Part shown: piece by piece, positions 54,575 through 63,333 of the stretch
Layout: every line of letters begins with the position of its first letter
How positions within the stretch are numbered: position 1 is the first letter of the stretch
NCBI RefSeq assembly: GCF_001553785.1
Contig: NZ_LOJP01000001.1
Span: 5,483,925-5,547,924 of the forward strand
DNA from: Actinoplanes sp. TFC3
Lineage (GTDB): Bacteria; Actinomycetota; Actinomycetes; Mycobacteriales; Micromonosporaceae
DNA length: 64,000 nt
Reading direction: 5' to 3'
Position numbers and translations under genes: made by a program
The notes under the pieces: model-generated
What the model was told of the DNA's origin: nothing
The model's database searches: none
Seen by the model: the letters and a program-made list of their open reading frames with translations, nothing else

Positions 54575-55148
54575 CACGCGCGGCAACGGTGGCAAGCTAG
54601 CGGAGCTGGTCCGCGACGGCGCGGTTGCCTCAGCCGGCGTAGACATCGCAGGGAACTTCATCTCCGGCCCGCCGACCGGTGCTGAGTTTTTTCAGGCTGA
54701 TCTGTCCCATCCAGAGTTGCTCCCTCAACTGGCCTGGCCGCACTTGCGATCGAATCCTGTTCCTACAGTCCTTCGCGTACGCAACGGACCCGGTGCACGC
54801 CTTGCGGGCCGCGCAAGCGATGTTGAACCAGGACGGGTTCATTCTGCTCACGAGGACCCAGCCCATCCGGTACGCCGTCGAACGTACCGAACGGAACGGG
54901 ACCACCCTGGGCGAGGAGTACTTCTCCAACGCCGACTACAATTCCCCCAGCCACTGGAACGAGAACATCGCGCAGACCAGGTAGCCCTTCACCATATCTG
55001 ATCTTCTCAATACGTTTAGCTCCGCCGGACTGTGGATTTAGACCACTGTCGAGCCCCGGCTCACCGACGAAGACGAACGCCGCTACCCGCACAAGTAGCA
55101 GTGGATGAATCGTTACCTAAGCATCCTGATCTTCAAGCTACGACCCCT
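54575..55148 (+). pseudogene. decayed SAM-dependent methyltransferase
   Basis: The first part reads GNGGKLAELVRDGA...AGVDIAGN, a SAM-binding motif. A frameshift near 54745 leads to the continuation ILFLQSFAYATDPVHALRAAQ and ILLTRTQPIRYAVERTERNG. The same frame then contains three TAG stops (54982, 55039, 55096) before TDEDERRYPHK and WMNRYLSILIFKLRPLA end the homology. The N-terminal third is also missing. The gene is dead; all three stops being TAG looks like chance. Confidence 0.8.
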
Positions 55149-55174
55149 CGCACAAGCATCAAAGCGCCCCACCG

Positions 55175-55843
55175 CTACGTGACCTGTGTCAGTAGCACAC
55201 TAACGAACCACCCAGCTACAAGGGCTGGCCCCATCGGTGTCGGGTCGTTGCTGTGGGCTCGAATCGTGGCGGCGAGGCCAGTGATGCCCTGTACTAGGAG
55301 TCCGCAGAGGACGCCGACGATAGCGTCTTGCCAGCCAAGCCAACCAAGATTTAGCGCGACTGCCCCGGTTAGAGCCACGTCACCGAGGCCAAGTTGCCCA
55401 GGAAGTAACAGCGCAACGATAAATAAAACTGATGCAAATACCATTCCAACGGCGACCGCCCGAAGTAGCGGGTGGATATTCCCGCTTATCCCGGCGGCAA
55501 CGACGAAGCTCACCAGACAGGCGGCCACCATGCTCGCTGTCAGTAGGTGAGGGAGGCGGTGGCGACGGATGTCGATCACCGCCAGGCCGACACCAAGAAC
55601 CGCAAAGACCCAGAATGCGGGCAGACCCGGCGATCGCGGGAGGCAGGTTGTAATAAGTCCGGTCACCGTGCCGGTCAGGGCTGACATGGCGGCGACGGCG
55701 CTAAGTCGTGCTGGCGCCCCTCGCCACCATCGCTCTGGCAGGCTAATACCTCCGTGTGCCGGTGCCGAGTAGGCGACGGCGGTCATGGGGACAGCAGCGA
55801 CCGCGCCTGCGACGGTGAAGCCGCTCGCAGCGAGGACATCCAT
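55175..55843 (-). CDS. A24-family prepilin peptidase
   Basis: The 222-residue membrane protein has about seven helices and both catalytic Asp motifs of type IV prepilin peptidases: AVIDIRRHRLPHLLT near 93 and LGLGDVALTG near 155. It cleaves the leader of Flp-like pilins on the cytoplasmic face. The Tad pilus operon with a Flp-like pilin starts 1.2 kb away, so this is its likely processing enzyme. It starts three bases after the winged-helix gene stop. Confidence 0.88.
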   Translation of the reverse strand: MDVLAASGFTVAGAVAAVPMTAVAYSAPAHGGISLPERWWRGAPARLSAVAAMSALTGTVTGLITTCLPRSPGLPAFWVFAVLGVGLAVIDIRRHRLPHLLTASMVAACLVSFVVAAGISGNIHPLLRAVAVGMVFASVLFIVALLLPGQLGLGDVALTGAVALNLGWLGWQDAIVGVLCGLLVQGITGLAATIRAHSNDPTPMGPALVAGWFVSVLLTQVT

Positions 55844-55846
55844 GCC

Positions 55847-56173
55847 CTACCGGCCGTCCCCGTCGCCTTCGTTAGTGCGATGCTCGCGGGTCCAGCGTTC
55901 GATCTCGGTTAGGAGTTCCACCAGTTCGATGCCGGCCGTCATGAGGCGATAGTCAGCGGTATCCGCGTCCTGGCGGTGTTCCACAAGGCCTTCGTCTTCC
56001 AGATGCCTCAGCGTGCGAGTCAGGGTGCGGGCATGAACAACGTCGGGACTGGCCTGTGACACAGCATGGTGCAGCTTCGAGTACTGAAGTGGCTGGTCGT
56101 GAAGGGCGTACAGGATGACGCGGTTCAGCTTGCGTCTGGCGACGTTGTAGATGGGATCTAGGTCGTTCGTCAG
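55847..56173 (-). CDS. winged-helix regulator (HxlR-like), probable CTG start
   Basis: The coding frame reads LTNDLDPIYNVARRKLNRV, LYALHDQPLQYSKLHHAV and TLTRTLRHLEDEGLVEH, a winged-helix domain of HxlR type. The frame is closed by a TGA three codons before the CTG at 56173, so no ATG, GTG or TTG can supply the N-terminal half; the first GTG would remove helix 1 and the recognition helix region. GGAGGTGA precedes the CTG at proper distance. Coupled to the prepilin peptidase gene downstream, it may regulate pilus genes. Confidence 0.65.
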   Translation of the reverse strand: MTNDLDPIYNVARRKLNRVILYALHDQPLQYSKLHHAVSQASPDVVHARTLTRTLRHLEDEGLVEHRQDADTADYRLMTAGIELVELLTEIERWTREHRTNEGDGDGR

Positions 56174-56347
56174 CGCGACTCACCTCCCCCGACACGAGCG
56201 CGCGAGCGAAGCGATCACTGTAGCCGGTCGGGCAAGCGATCGGCCATACCTTTGTTAGCGCTCTGACCTGCTCCTCAACCTAGTTGCAAGGGCAGACTCG
56301 TCCAAGACCGTCCGTTGTGGTCGTACTCGGCAGGTCGCGTGTCGTCG

Positions 56348-56680
56348 TCATAGAGCGGATCGATGGCCGCCACGACAGGCGGGCCGGTTCGTGATCAATT
56401 CCTGAAGACGGATGAGATGACCGGCGACGGCCTCTCCCTTGGCGGTCAAGTTGAATGCCGTCTGGGCACCCGGCTCGAAGTCCAGGCTCCCGCAGCCGGC
56501 GCTGTTTACGAAGTCCTCGGCGGCAAGAGATCGCAGCAGTGCTGTTGCCCGACGCGCCTCGGCAGTGATCTGGGCGAAGGTAGCCGTGCCACCACGGCTG
56601 TACATGGCATGCAGAACGTCGAAAGCGCCTGGCCTGGCGAGCAAGGCCAGCGTTCGATCGGTGCGGCCGTGATCGCGCAT
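56348..56680 (-). CDS. winged-helix regulator
   Basis: The 110-residue protein has the pattern of a winged-helix DNA-binding domain: LLARPGAFDVLHAMYSRGG, FAQITAEARRATALLRSLAAE, then a wing and the terminal helix (AGHLIRLQELI). It resembles the protein encoded at 55847-56173. A 32-bp palindrome lies 62 bases upstream and could be its operator. It may control the Tad genes transcribed in the other direction. Confidence 0.7.
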   Translation of the reverse strand: MRDHGRTDRTLALLARPGAFDVLHAMYSRGGTATFAQITAEARRATALLRSLAAEDFVNSAGCGSLDFEPGAQTAFNLTAKGEAVAGHLIRLQELITNRPACRGGHRSAL

Positions 56681-56741
56681 CGCGGTCCGCCTTTCTCGCG
56701 GCCACCGGGGGTTTCGGGGAGTGTAGCTGCCGCTAGATGTT

Positions 56742-56773
56742 GATGGATCTGTCGCCTAGGCGACAGATCCATC
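56742..56773. promoter_or_regulatory. perfect 32-bp palindrome
   Basis: The arms of 16 bases meet at CCTAGG (56755-56760); the core is TGTCGCCTAGGCGACA. It lies between divergent genes, upstream of a winged-helix gene. Perfect symmetry and position favour an operator over a terminator. Confidence 0.65.
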
Positions 56774-56802
56774 GGCTTGCGGTCTCGACTAATGGCCCCG
56801 CA

Positions 56803-56870
56803 CGTACCTCAAGGTACGGACCTCAAGGTACGTGAGGTTCGCGCTGCAAAGGTGCGTACGTGCAGGTACG
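56803..56870. promoter_or_regulatory. array of AGGTACG repeats
   Basis: AGGTACG occurs at 56812, 56826 and 56864. Two tandem copies of ACCTCAAGGTACG (56806-56818, 56820-56832) have a 14-bp period. CGTACCT-CA-AGGTACG (56803-56818) is a perfect inverted repeat. The array lies about 140 bases before the lipoprotein start of the Tad operon and likely binds a dimeric regulator. Confidence 0.6.
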
Positions 56871-57009
56871 GAGCTTGCGGCCCCCATGGGGTGACGGTGT
56901 AGACACGAGTTGTGACCTGATGGTGGCTGGCTCCAGCGGCCACTGTCGAGGGAACCGGATGCGGGTCTCTGGGATGGGGGCCGTCTACGAGTTGGGGAGG
57001 TACTGCCCG

Positions 57010-57558
57010 GTGTTCACCCGTCAGGTTCCGGCCGGTCTGCTGGCGGCGTCTGTCCTTCTCGCTGCAGGCTGTAGCGCGGATAAGGAAACAAGCGTTCCCG
57101 CCAGTCCTCCGCCGGTTCCTTCATCAGCGCCGTCAATCGCTGGGAGCGCGAAGGCCGAGCAAGACGCACTCGTTGCCTACCGCGGCTTGTGGAACGCATT
57201 CGTGGAGGCAGGTAAGACTTCGGACGCCGAGTCGGCTGGCCTGCGAACCTACGCTTCGGGCAACGCATTGAAGCTCATTGTCAGCTCTCTGTACACAGAC
57301 AAAGAGCTTGGCAAGATCACCAAGGGCGAGGTCGCGCTCCAACCGAAGGTCGTCAAGCGCACACCTGAGGTCTCCCCGGCCGCACTGACCATAGAGGACT
57401 GTGTTGATGCCACACGCTGGCTCGAATACAAGGCGTCGGGCGGCCTTTGGGACGACAAACCCGGCGGCAAACACCGCAATACCGCCATCATCAAGAAACA
57501 GCAAGACGGTGCTTGGAGGGTCGACGCTTTCGCGTTGCGGGGGTCTGGCACATGTTGA
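57010..57558 (+). CDS. lipoprotein of the Tad locus
   Basis: The 182-residue protein starts at GTG 57010 after GGGGAGG, giving a signal peptide that ends in the lipobox LLAAGC; longer readings only add an unnatural N-terminus. A Pro/Ser linker is followed by a compact domain (AEQDALVAYRGLWNAFVEAGK ... WLEYKASGGLW ... GAWRVDAFALRG) of the kind found in secreted actinobacterial lipoproteins. It precedes, and overlaps by seven bases, the secreted protein gene. Function within the pilus is unknown. Confidence 0.75.
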   Translation: MFTRQVPAGLLAASVLLAAGCSADKETSVPASPPPVPSSAPSIAGSAKAEQDALVAYRGLWNAFVEAGKTSDAESAGLRTYASGNALKLIVSSLYTDKELGKITKGEVALQPKVVKRTPEVSPAALTIEDCVDATRWLEYKASGGLWDDKPGGKHRNTAIIKKQQDGAWRVDAFALRGSGTC

Positions 57559-58484
57559 CCCGCCGGTCGACTCTTCTTCTGTCGGCTTTGATCGCGGCTC
57601 TACTCGCCGCGCCGATCCTCGGCGCGGCACCAGCCCGAGCTGACGACGGCACGGGCGGGGTGAACTGCGGGCCTGGGACCGCAAATCCGGGTTGTGACGT
57701 TAATGCTGGTACTGGCGGCAGTAATGGGGGCACGAACCCTGGTAAAGGCGGCTCAGGGGGGCAGGGAGGCGATGGTAAATGCCGCAATCCAGCGGCGAAG
57801 GAGATTCCCTGTGAACGCGAGGGCGGCTATGCGGGCGCGGACGGGTGCTATTACCAGCCAAGTGATCCACCGCCATCAGTGATCGATGCCTTGGGCGGGC
57901 AGCCCGGAGGCGAGGGCGGCTGGTACCTCAAGGTTTGTTACAACGACGACGGCACCACCACAGCCGGTCTCGGCGGTCCCGTCTGGGTTGCCGGAGCGCC
58001 GCCAGTCGTGTCGCCGGAGGTGCTTGCCCGTCAGGCGCGCAAACGGCTGAACTTGCCGACCGTAGTCATCACGTTAAATCCGTTTGGTGATCAGCTCGTC
58101 AACTTGCCGGTCTGGTTGGCGTTGGACCGCTCGTCGTGGAAGCCGCAGTCTGCGACGGCATCAGCGGGAGCGGTGTCGGTGACGGCGACTGCGCGACCGG
58201 TGAAAGTTACTTGGTCGGTGGGTGACGGCAGTGTTGAGACGTGTGAAGGACCGGGGACGGCGTGGACGCCGGGGACTAATCCGAGGTCGGCGTCGCCGGA
58301 TTGTGGTCATGTCTATCGGCACTCGTCGGCGGGTGTAGCGGGTGGCTCGTACACGGTGACGGCGACGGTGACGTGGGAGGTGACCTGGGCCGGGGCCGGT
58401 CAGACCGGCACGGTGCCGGGTCTGGAGACGACTGGTCAGGTGCAGACCCGGGTGCAGGAGTCTCAGGCGGTCTTGAGCCGCTAA
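57552..58484 (+). CDS. secreted protein of the Tad locus
   Basis: The 310-residue protein starts at ATG 57552 inside the lipoprotein gene and has a classic signal peptide (TLLLSALIAALLAAPILGAA, cleavage near ARA-DD). A Gly/Asn-rich low-complexity stretch follows (about residues 35-75), then Cys-containing segments and a C-terminal beta-sandwich-like domain (VTWSVGDGSVETCEGPGTAW; GGSYTVTATVTWEVTWAGAG), PKD-like. It is a probable surface or pilus-associated protein. Confidence 0.78.
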   Translation: MLTRRSTLLLSALIAALLAAPILGAAPARADDGTGGVNCGPGTANPGCDVNAGTGGSNGGTNPGKGGSGGQGGDGKCRNPAAKEIPCEREGGYAGADGCYYQPSDPPPSVIDALGGQPGGEGGWYLKVCYNDDGTTTAGLGGPVWVAGAPPVVSPEVLARQARKRLNLPTVVITLNPFGDQLVNLPVWLALDRSSWKPQSATASAGAVSVTATARPVKVTWSVGDGSVETCEGPGTAWTPGTNPRSASPDCGHVYRHSSAGVAGGSYTVTATVTWEVTWAGAGQTGTVPGLETTGQVQTRVQESQAVLSR

Positions 58485-58536
58485 CACCAGCACGACCCTT
58501 TTGTTGAAGCGCGCCAAGTCGGGGAGGACGTTGGTC

Positions 58537-59256
58537 ATGGCGCTAGATTCCATGCGCCCAAAATCAGGGCCGCAAGACCGTTCTACGGGTGCCGTGCCGC
58601 GTGTGGGGCGGGGGCCGTGGCGGGCGGCCCGGCGTCGCCGCGGGCTGCCGTTCGTGGCGTTGGGTGGCTTGCTGGTCATCGTGTGCGTGCTGGGCTACGC
58701 CTTCGGTGCCGTACGCCTCGGTGACCGGGTCCAGGTGCTCGCCGTGGCCCGTTCGGTGGCGGCCGGTCAGGCGATCACGGCCGCCGATGTGCGGCAGGTC
58801 CCGGCGGCGTTGGACCCCGGGGTTCAGCTGGTCCCGGCGGGTCAGGTGCAGCAGGTGATCGGCCGGACGGCGGTGGTGCCATTGCTGCCGGGAACGCTGC
58901 TGACGCCGTCGCTGGTCGGGGATGCCGCGTTTCCGCCGCCCGGGAAGGTGGCCGCGTCGGTGGCGTTGAAGCCGGGCCAGTACCCGCAGGGCCTAGCGAG
59001 CGGGGCGCGAGTCGCGGTGTACGTCTCCGCCTCGGCTGCCGGTGGTGACGGGCAGCCGGCCCCGGCGAGTCCCGCCAAGTCGGCGGGATCGGCTCCGGTG
59101 CGAATGCAGGCGGTAGTGCTCGGGGTGGATCTGGCCGGGGACGGTCAGGGCTCGACGGTGATCTCGTTGCTGCTGGATGCCGCTGACGGTGGACGGCTTG
59201 CTGGTGCACCGGCGGGTGCGGTGGTGCTGATGCAGACCGCGCCGGGAGGTAACTGA
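58537..59256 (+). CDS. SAF-domain protein (CpaB/RcpC-like)
   Basis: The 239-residue protein has a basic cytoplasmic N-terminus, one membrane helix (FVALGGLLVIVCVLGYAFGAV), and a SAF domain (VLAVARSVAAGQAITAADVRQVPA ... GRTAVVPLLPGTLLTPSLV). CpaB-like proteins are periplasmic or extracellular parts of Tad machines. The ATG follows GGGGAGG; an upstream TTG is possible. Confidence 0.82.
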   Translation: MALDSMRPKSGPQDRSTGAVPRVGRGPWRAARRRRGLPFVALGGLLVIVCVLGYAFGAVRLGDRVQVLAVARSVAAGQAITAADVRQVPAALDPGVQLVPAGQVQQVIGRTAVVPLLPGTLLTPSLVGDAAFPPPGKVAASVALKPGQYPQGLASGARVAVYVSASAAGGDGQPAPASPAKSAGSAPVRMQAVVLGVDLAGDGQGSTVISLLLDAADGGRLAGAPAGAVVLMQTAPGGN

Positions 59257-59257
59257 C

Positions 59258-60061
59258 ATGCCGTTGGTGGCGGTGACCTATGTCAAGGGTCGTCCCGGGG
59301 CGACGACCACGGCGCTGGGGCTGGCCGCTGTAGCCCCGGCGCAGACGCGGCCGGTGGTGCTGGAGTGTGATCCGGCGGGCGGGGATCTGATGCGCCGCCT
59401 CGATTTGGCGGCGACGCCGAGTCTGGTGGACTTGGCCGCCGCTGCCCGGGGTGCCACAACGGCCGAGGCCGCGATTGTGGCGGGCCGTCAGACGGCGATG
59501 CTGGGCGGGGAGCTGGTGCCGGTGGTGGTGGCCCCGGCGGGTGGGGCTCAGACCCGCGCGGCGCTGCCGGAGCTGACCGGCACCGGCCGTCCGGTCCTGA
59601 CGACACCCGAGCGCCTCGTGATTGCCGACTGTGGGCGTCTGGCCCCAGGCTCGGTGGTGTGGCCGCTGCTGCGGCTGGCCGATGTGGTCCTCGTCATGGC
59701 GCGCGCCCGCCCTGACGAGCTGGCTCATCTCCGGGAGGCGCTGGGCGAGCTGGTCGACCTCGGCACGGACCGTCTGGCGGTGCTGCTGGCCGCCGGGGGC
59801 CTCTACCCGGTCGCGGACGTGGCAGAGGTGCTGACCAAGCACGTGGTCGAGGACCTGGCCCGCGATCCCGGATCGGTGAGCGTGCTCGGCCCGCTGCCCG
59901 AGGACCGCAAGACGGCGGCCGTGCTCGGCGGGGACCTGATCGCCGGTCGGCGGTGGCGTCGCCTGCCGCTGATGCGTGCCTACGCCGACGTATTCACCGA
60001 CCTCGCGCCGCAGTTGAGTGTGGCGCCGGCCGAGCCGCTGCCGAAGGAGGCCCTCGGATGA
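59258..60061 (+). CDS. MinD/ParA-like ATPase (TadZ/CpaE-like)
   Basis: The 267-residue protein starts with a deviant Walker A (YVKGRPGATTTALGLAA) and has VLECDPAGGDLM and a later VIADCGRL as P-loop ATPase elements. TadZ/CpaE proteins localise the pilus machine. Its stop overlaps the next start (ATGA). Confidence 0.82.
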   Translation: MPLVAVTYVKGRPGATTTALGLAAVAPAQTRPVVLECDPAGGDLMRRLDLAATPSLVDLAAAARGATTAEAAIVAGRQTAMLGGELVPVVVAPAGGAQTRAALPELTGTGRPVLTTPERLVIADCGRLAPGSVVWPLLRLADVVLVMARARPDELAHLREALGELVDLGTDRLAVLLAAGGLYPVADVAEVLTKHVVEDLARDPGSVSVLGPLPEDRKTAAVLGGDLIAGRRWRRLPLMRAYADVFTDLAPQLSVAPAEPLPKEALG

Positions 60062-61473
60062 GCCACCCCACCCCCACCTTCCCGCCGGGCCGAGACCTGG
60101 TGCCGCTCGAGACGGCTCCGGACGCCAGCGAGATCCCGGTGGTGCGCCGCATCCGCCGCCAGGTCGCCGAACACCTGACGCGAGCCACCCGGGCGCACGA
60201 GAGCGCCACCGGCACGGTGATGTCGGCCGACGAGCAACGGGCGACGACCCGCCGGTTGATCACCACCGCGTTGGACGACTACGCCGCCGAGGAGATGAAC
60301 GCGGGCCGCCCACCGCTGCGCCCGGACGTGGAGTCGCGGGTCGCGCGGTCGGTGGCCGACATGCTGCTCGGCGCGGGCGGCTTGCAGCCACTGCTCAACG
60401 ACGAGCGGATCGAGGAAGTCCATGCCAACGGCTGTGACCAGGTGTTCGTGCGCTACACCGACGGCAGCCGGGTCCAGGTTGCCCCGATCGCGGACACCGA
60501 CTCCGAGATGGTGGAACTCATCCGCCGCCTGGCTGCGGATGCCGGCCGTGCCGAGACCGGCGGTGAAGGCGGGGAGGAACGCCGCTGGGACCGGGCCGCG
60601 CCGATCCTGAACCTGCAACTGCCGGACGGCTCGCGGTTGCACGCCATCATGTCGGTGACCCAACGCCCCGCTTTGTCGATCCGCCGTCACCACTACATCA
60701 AGGTCACCCTGGGCGAGCTGGAGCAGCTCGGCACCCTGAACCCGGTGTTGCGGGAGGTGTTCACCGCGGCGACCCGAGCCCGGCTGAATACCCTCGCGGC
60801 CGGGCGTACCGGCGCCGGGAAAACCACCTTCCTGCGAGCGCTCGCGTCGGTGATCGCCCCGACCGAGCGTATCGTGACCATCGAGGACACCTACGAACTG
60901 GCGTTGAACGCCGACAAGGTGCTGCATCCGGACGTGGTCGCCATGCAATCGCGGGAGGCCAACGTCGAAGGCGAAGGCGCCATCGACATGTCCATGCTGT
61001 TCCGCAGCGGTTTGCGTATGTCACCGGACCGGGTCATCGTCGGTGAGATCCGTGGGCATGAGGTCATCCCGATGCTCAACGCGATGAGCCAGGGCAACGA
61101 CGGCTCGTTGGGCACCATCCACGCCTCCTCGACCGCCGGCGTGTTCAAGAAACTCGCCCTGTATGCGGCGCAGTCCCCGGAACGCCTCGACCCGCCGACC
61201 ACCAATTTGTTGGTGGCCGAGTCGGTGCACCTGGTGCTGCACCTGGCGTTGACCGACACCGGTCGGCGGGTCGTGACCTCCGTCCGCGAAGTCGTCGACG
61301 CCGACGGCCTGACGGTGGCCTCGAACGAGATTTTCCGGCCCGGCCCCGACGGGCGCGCGGTGCCCGGCGCGCCGCCGTCAACCCGGCTGCTGAACACCCT
61401 CGTGCAGGCCGGGTTCGACCCGGCCCTGTTGGACGAGGCGCGGGCTGCACCCGGTGGCGGGTGGGCGTCATGA
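60058..61473 (+). CDS. tadA: TadA/CpaF-type secretion ATPase
   Basis: The 471-residue protein is a type II/IV secretion ATPase of the CpaF group. N-terminal helical domain, then LLNDERIEEVHANGCDQVFV, Walker A AAGRTGAGKTTFLRAL, the Asp box IVTIEDTYEL, Walker B region RVIVGEIRGHEV, and the His box SQGNDGSLGTIHASS. It drives assembly of Flp pili. Start at ATG 60058 (overlap ATGA); a longer reading is only an extension into the tadZ-like gene. Confidence 0.94.
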   Translation: MSHPTPTFPPGRDLVPLETAPDASEIPVVRRIRRQVAEHLTRATRAHESATGTVMSADEQRATTRRLITTALDDYAAEEMNAGRPPLRPDVESRVARSVADMLLGAGGLQPLLNDERIEEVHANGCDQVFVRYTDGSRVQVAPIADTDSEMVELIRRLAADAGRAETGGEGGEERRWDRAAPILNLQLPDGSRLHAIMSVTQRPALSIRRHHYIKVTLGELEQLGTLNPVLREVFTAATRARLNTLAAGRTGAGKTTFLRALASVIAPTERIVTIEDTYELALNADKVLHPDVVAMQSREANVEGEGAIDMSMLFRSGLRMSPDRVIVGEIRGHEVIPMLNAMSQGNDGSLGTIHASSTAGVFKKLALYAAQSPERLDPPTTNLLVAESVHLVLHLALTDTGRRVVTSVREVVDADGLTVASNEIFRPGPDGRAVPGAPPSTRLLNTLVQAGFDPALLDEARAAPGGGWAS

Positions 61474-62381
61474 CGTTGACCGTGCCGGTGGCCGCCATGC
61501 TCGGGCTGGGAACCGCGTTCGGGCTGGCCCTGATCGTGCTCGGCTTCTCCGGCCGTGACACCGGGCCCGCCGACTCCACCCCGGCCGACTCGGATGCCGC
61601 CCCGTGGTGGTCGAGGTGGACGGCGGGGCGTGGGCCGGTCGACCGGCGGCGGCTGGCGGTGTGTGTGGCCGTGGGGGTGGTGGTGGCGGTGCTGACCCGC
61701 TGGCCGGTCGCGGCGGTGCTGTGCGCGCTGGGGGCGTGGGTGCTCCCGGCGATCATCGGCCCGGACCGTGACCACGCCCGCCGGGTCGCGCGGATCGAGG
61801 CCATCGCCACGTGGACCGAGGCGCTGCGCGACAACCTGTCCGGCGCGGCCGGGCTGGAGCAGGCCATCACCACCAGCGCCATCGAATCCCCCCAACCTGT
61901 CCGTGACGAGGTGACCCGACTGGCCACCCGGCTGCAGCGCGGGTGGCGGCTGAGCGCGGCGCTGCGCACGTTCGCCGCCGAGCTGGCCGACCCGACCGCT
62001 GATCTGGTCGTGGCCGGGCTGCTGATGGCGGCACGCGGCAGCGCCGGGCAGCTCGGCGACGTCCTCGGTGAGCTGGCCACCTCCGCGCGGGCGAAGGTCG
62101 CCTCCCGGCAGCGCATCGCGGCCAGCCGCAAAAGCAACCGCACCTCGGCGCGGGTCATCGTCGCGGTCACCCTGGCCATGGCCGGGTTCCTCACCCTGCT
62201 CAACCGGGGCTATCTCGTGCCGTTCGACACCGCCACCGGACAACTCGTCCTGCTCCTGGCCGGAGCCTGTTTCGGATTGGCGTTCTTCTGGCTCGCGAAG
62301 CTGATGCGCGACCGCGACACCTCACGCATCTTGCAGAGCGTCGCCGCCGGTGCCGACACCCGGGCGGTGGTGCGGTCATGA
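61470..62381 (+). CDS. tadB: TadB-like inner-membrane platform protein
   Basis: The 303-residue protein has N-terminal membrane helices and the type II secretion F domain (ATWTEALRDNLSGAAGLEQAI ... DLVVAGLLMAARGSAGQLGDVLGELA), plus two C-terminal helices. It overlaps tadA and tadC by ATGA. It forms the membrane platform with TadC. Confidence 0.9.
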   Translation: MTLTVPVAAMLGLGTAFGLALIVLGFSGRDTGPADSTPADSDAAPWWSRWTAGRGPVDRRRLAVCVAVGVVVAVLTRWPVAAVLCALGAWVLPAIIGPDRDHARRVARIEAIATWTEALRDNLSGAAGLEQAITTSAIESPQPVRDEVTRLATRLQRGWRLSAALRTFAAELADPTADLVVAGLLMAARGSAGQLGDVLGELATSARAKVASRQRIAASRKSNRTSARVIVAVTLAMAGFLTLLNRGYLVPFDTATGQLVLLLAGACFGLAFFWLAKLMRDRDTSRILQSVAAGADTRAVVRS

Positions 62382-63274
62382 CCACCTTCCTGCTGTTCGG
62401 CCTCGGCACCGGGGTGGGGTTGTGGCTGCTCGTGGTCGGCTGGCTGCCCCCCCCGCCCCGCCTCGCCACCGCGATCGACGCCCCGTACGGGCGGACCCGG
62501 CACGCCGAGGTCGACGCCGAGACCGCCGCGCCCGGGTGGGCGGGACGGTGGGGACGCCCGGCGGTGCGGCTGCTGCGCCGCCTCGGCCTGCCCACCGCGA
62601 GTACCCGCCGCGACTTGGCGACTGTGGATAAGCCTGTGGACATCCACCTCGCTGAGCAGGCCACCGCCACCGTGTTCGGGGTGCTGGTCCCGCCGGTGTT
62701 CGCCACGCTGCTCAGCCTCGGCGGGGGGAGCTTCGGGTTCACCACTCCCATGCTGGCATCGCTGGTACTCGGGGTGGCCGGATTCGCGGCCCCGGAACTG
62801 TCGGTGCGTTCCGAGGCGGCGAAGCACCGGGCGGCGTTCCGCGACGCACTCAGCTCGTTCCTGGACCTAGTGGTGATCAGCCTCGCCGCCGGTTCCGGCG
62901 TCGACCAAGCCCTCGACGAAGCCGCCTCCGTCGGATCCGGGCCGGCCTACGCCGAGCTGCGCTACGCCCTGACCGAGGCCCGCCTGGCCCGGGTACCACC
63001 CTGGGACATCCTCGCCGTGCTCGGCCAACGCCTCGCCCTGCCCGAGCTCCAGCAACTCGCCGCGAGCGTCGGCATGGCCGGCAGCGAAGGAGCCCGCGTC
63101 CGCTCCTCCCTACGCTCCCGCGCGACAGCGCTACGCGACCGGCAACTGACCGACGCCGAAGGCGAAGCCAACGCCGCCACCGAACGCATGAGCCTGCCCA
63201 TCGTCGCCCTGTTCGCCGGATTCCTGATCTTCCTGGGCTATCCGGCTCTCGCTGCCGTGCTCGGCGGCCTGTGA
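62378..63274 (+). CDS. tadC: TadC-like inner-membrane platform protein
   Basis: The 298-residue protein has the second type II secretion F domain (FRDALSSFLDLVVISLAAGSGVDQALDEAA ... LPELQQLAASVGMAGSEGARV) and terminal membrane helices. It is coupled with tadB. A long Pro/Arg-rich loop separates the first helix from the next one. Confidence 0.9.
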   Translation: MTTFLLFGLGTGVGLWLLVVGWLPPPPRLATAIDAPYGRTRHAEVDAETAAPGWAGRWGRPAVRLLRRLGLPTASTRRDLATVDKPVDIHLAEQATATVFGVLVPPVFATLLSLGGGSFGFTTPMLASLVLGVAGFAAPELSVRSEAAKHRAAFRDALSSFLDLVVISLAAGSGVDQALDEAASVGSGPAYAELRYALTEARLARVPPWDILAVLGQRLALPELQQLAASVGMAGSEGARVRSSLRSRATALRDRQLTDAEGEANAATERMSLPIVALFAGFLIFLGYPALAAVLGGL

Positions 63275-63333
63275 TGTTTGCGGACCTAGGGTTCGTGATT
63301 GCTGACGAGTTTGTCATTGAAAGGAGTCTTGCC

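Noticed and set aside
54575..55148. Amber (TAG) recoding in the methyltransferase relic
   Set aside because: The same gene has a frameshift and lacks its N-terminus, so decay is the simpler explanation.
60891..62243. A 450-codon minus-strand frame across tadA and tadB
   Set aside because: Antisense to two genes with clear motifs and ATGA coupling; a shadow frame.
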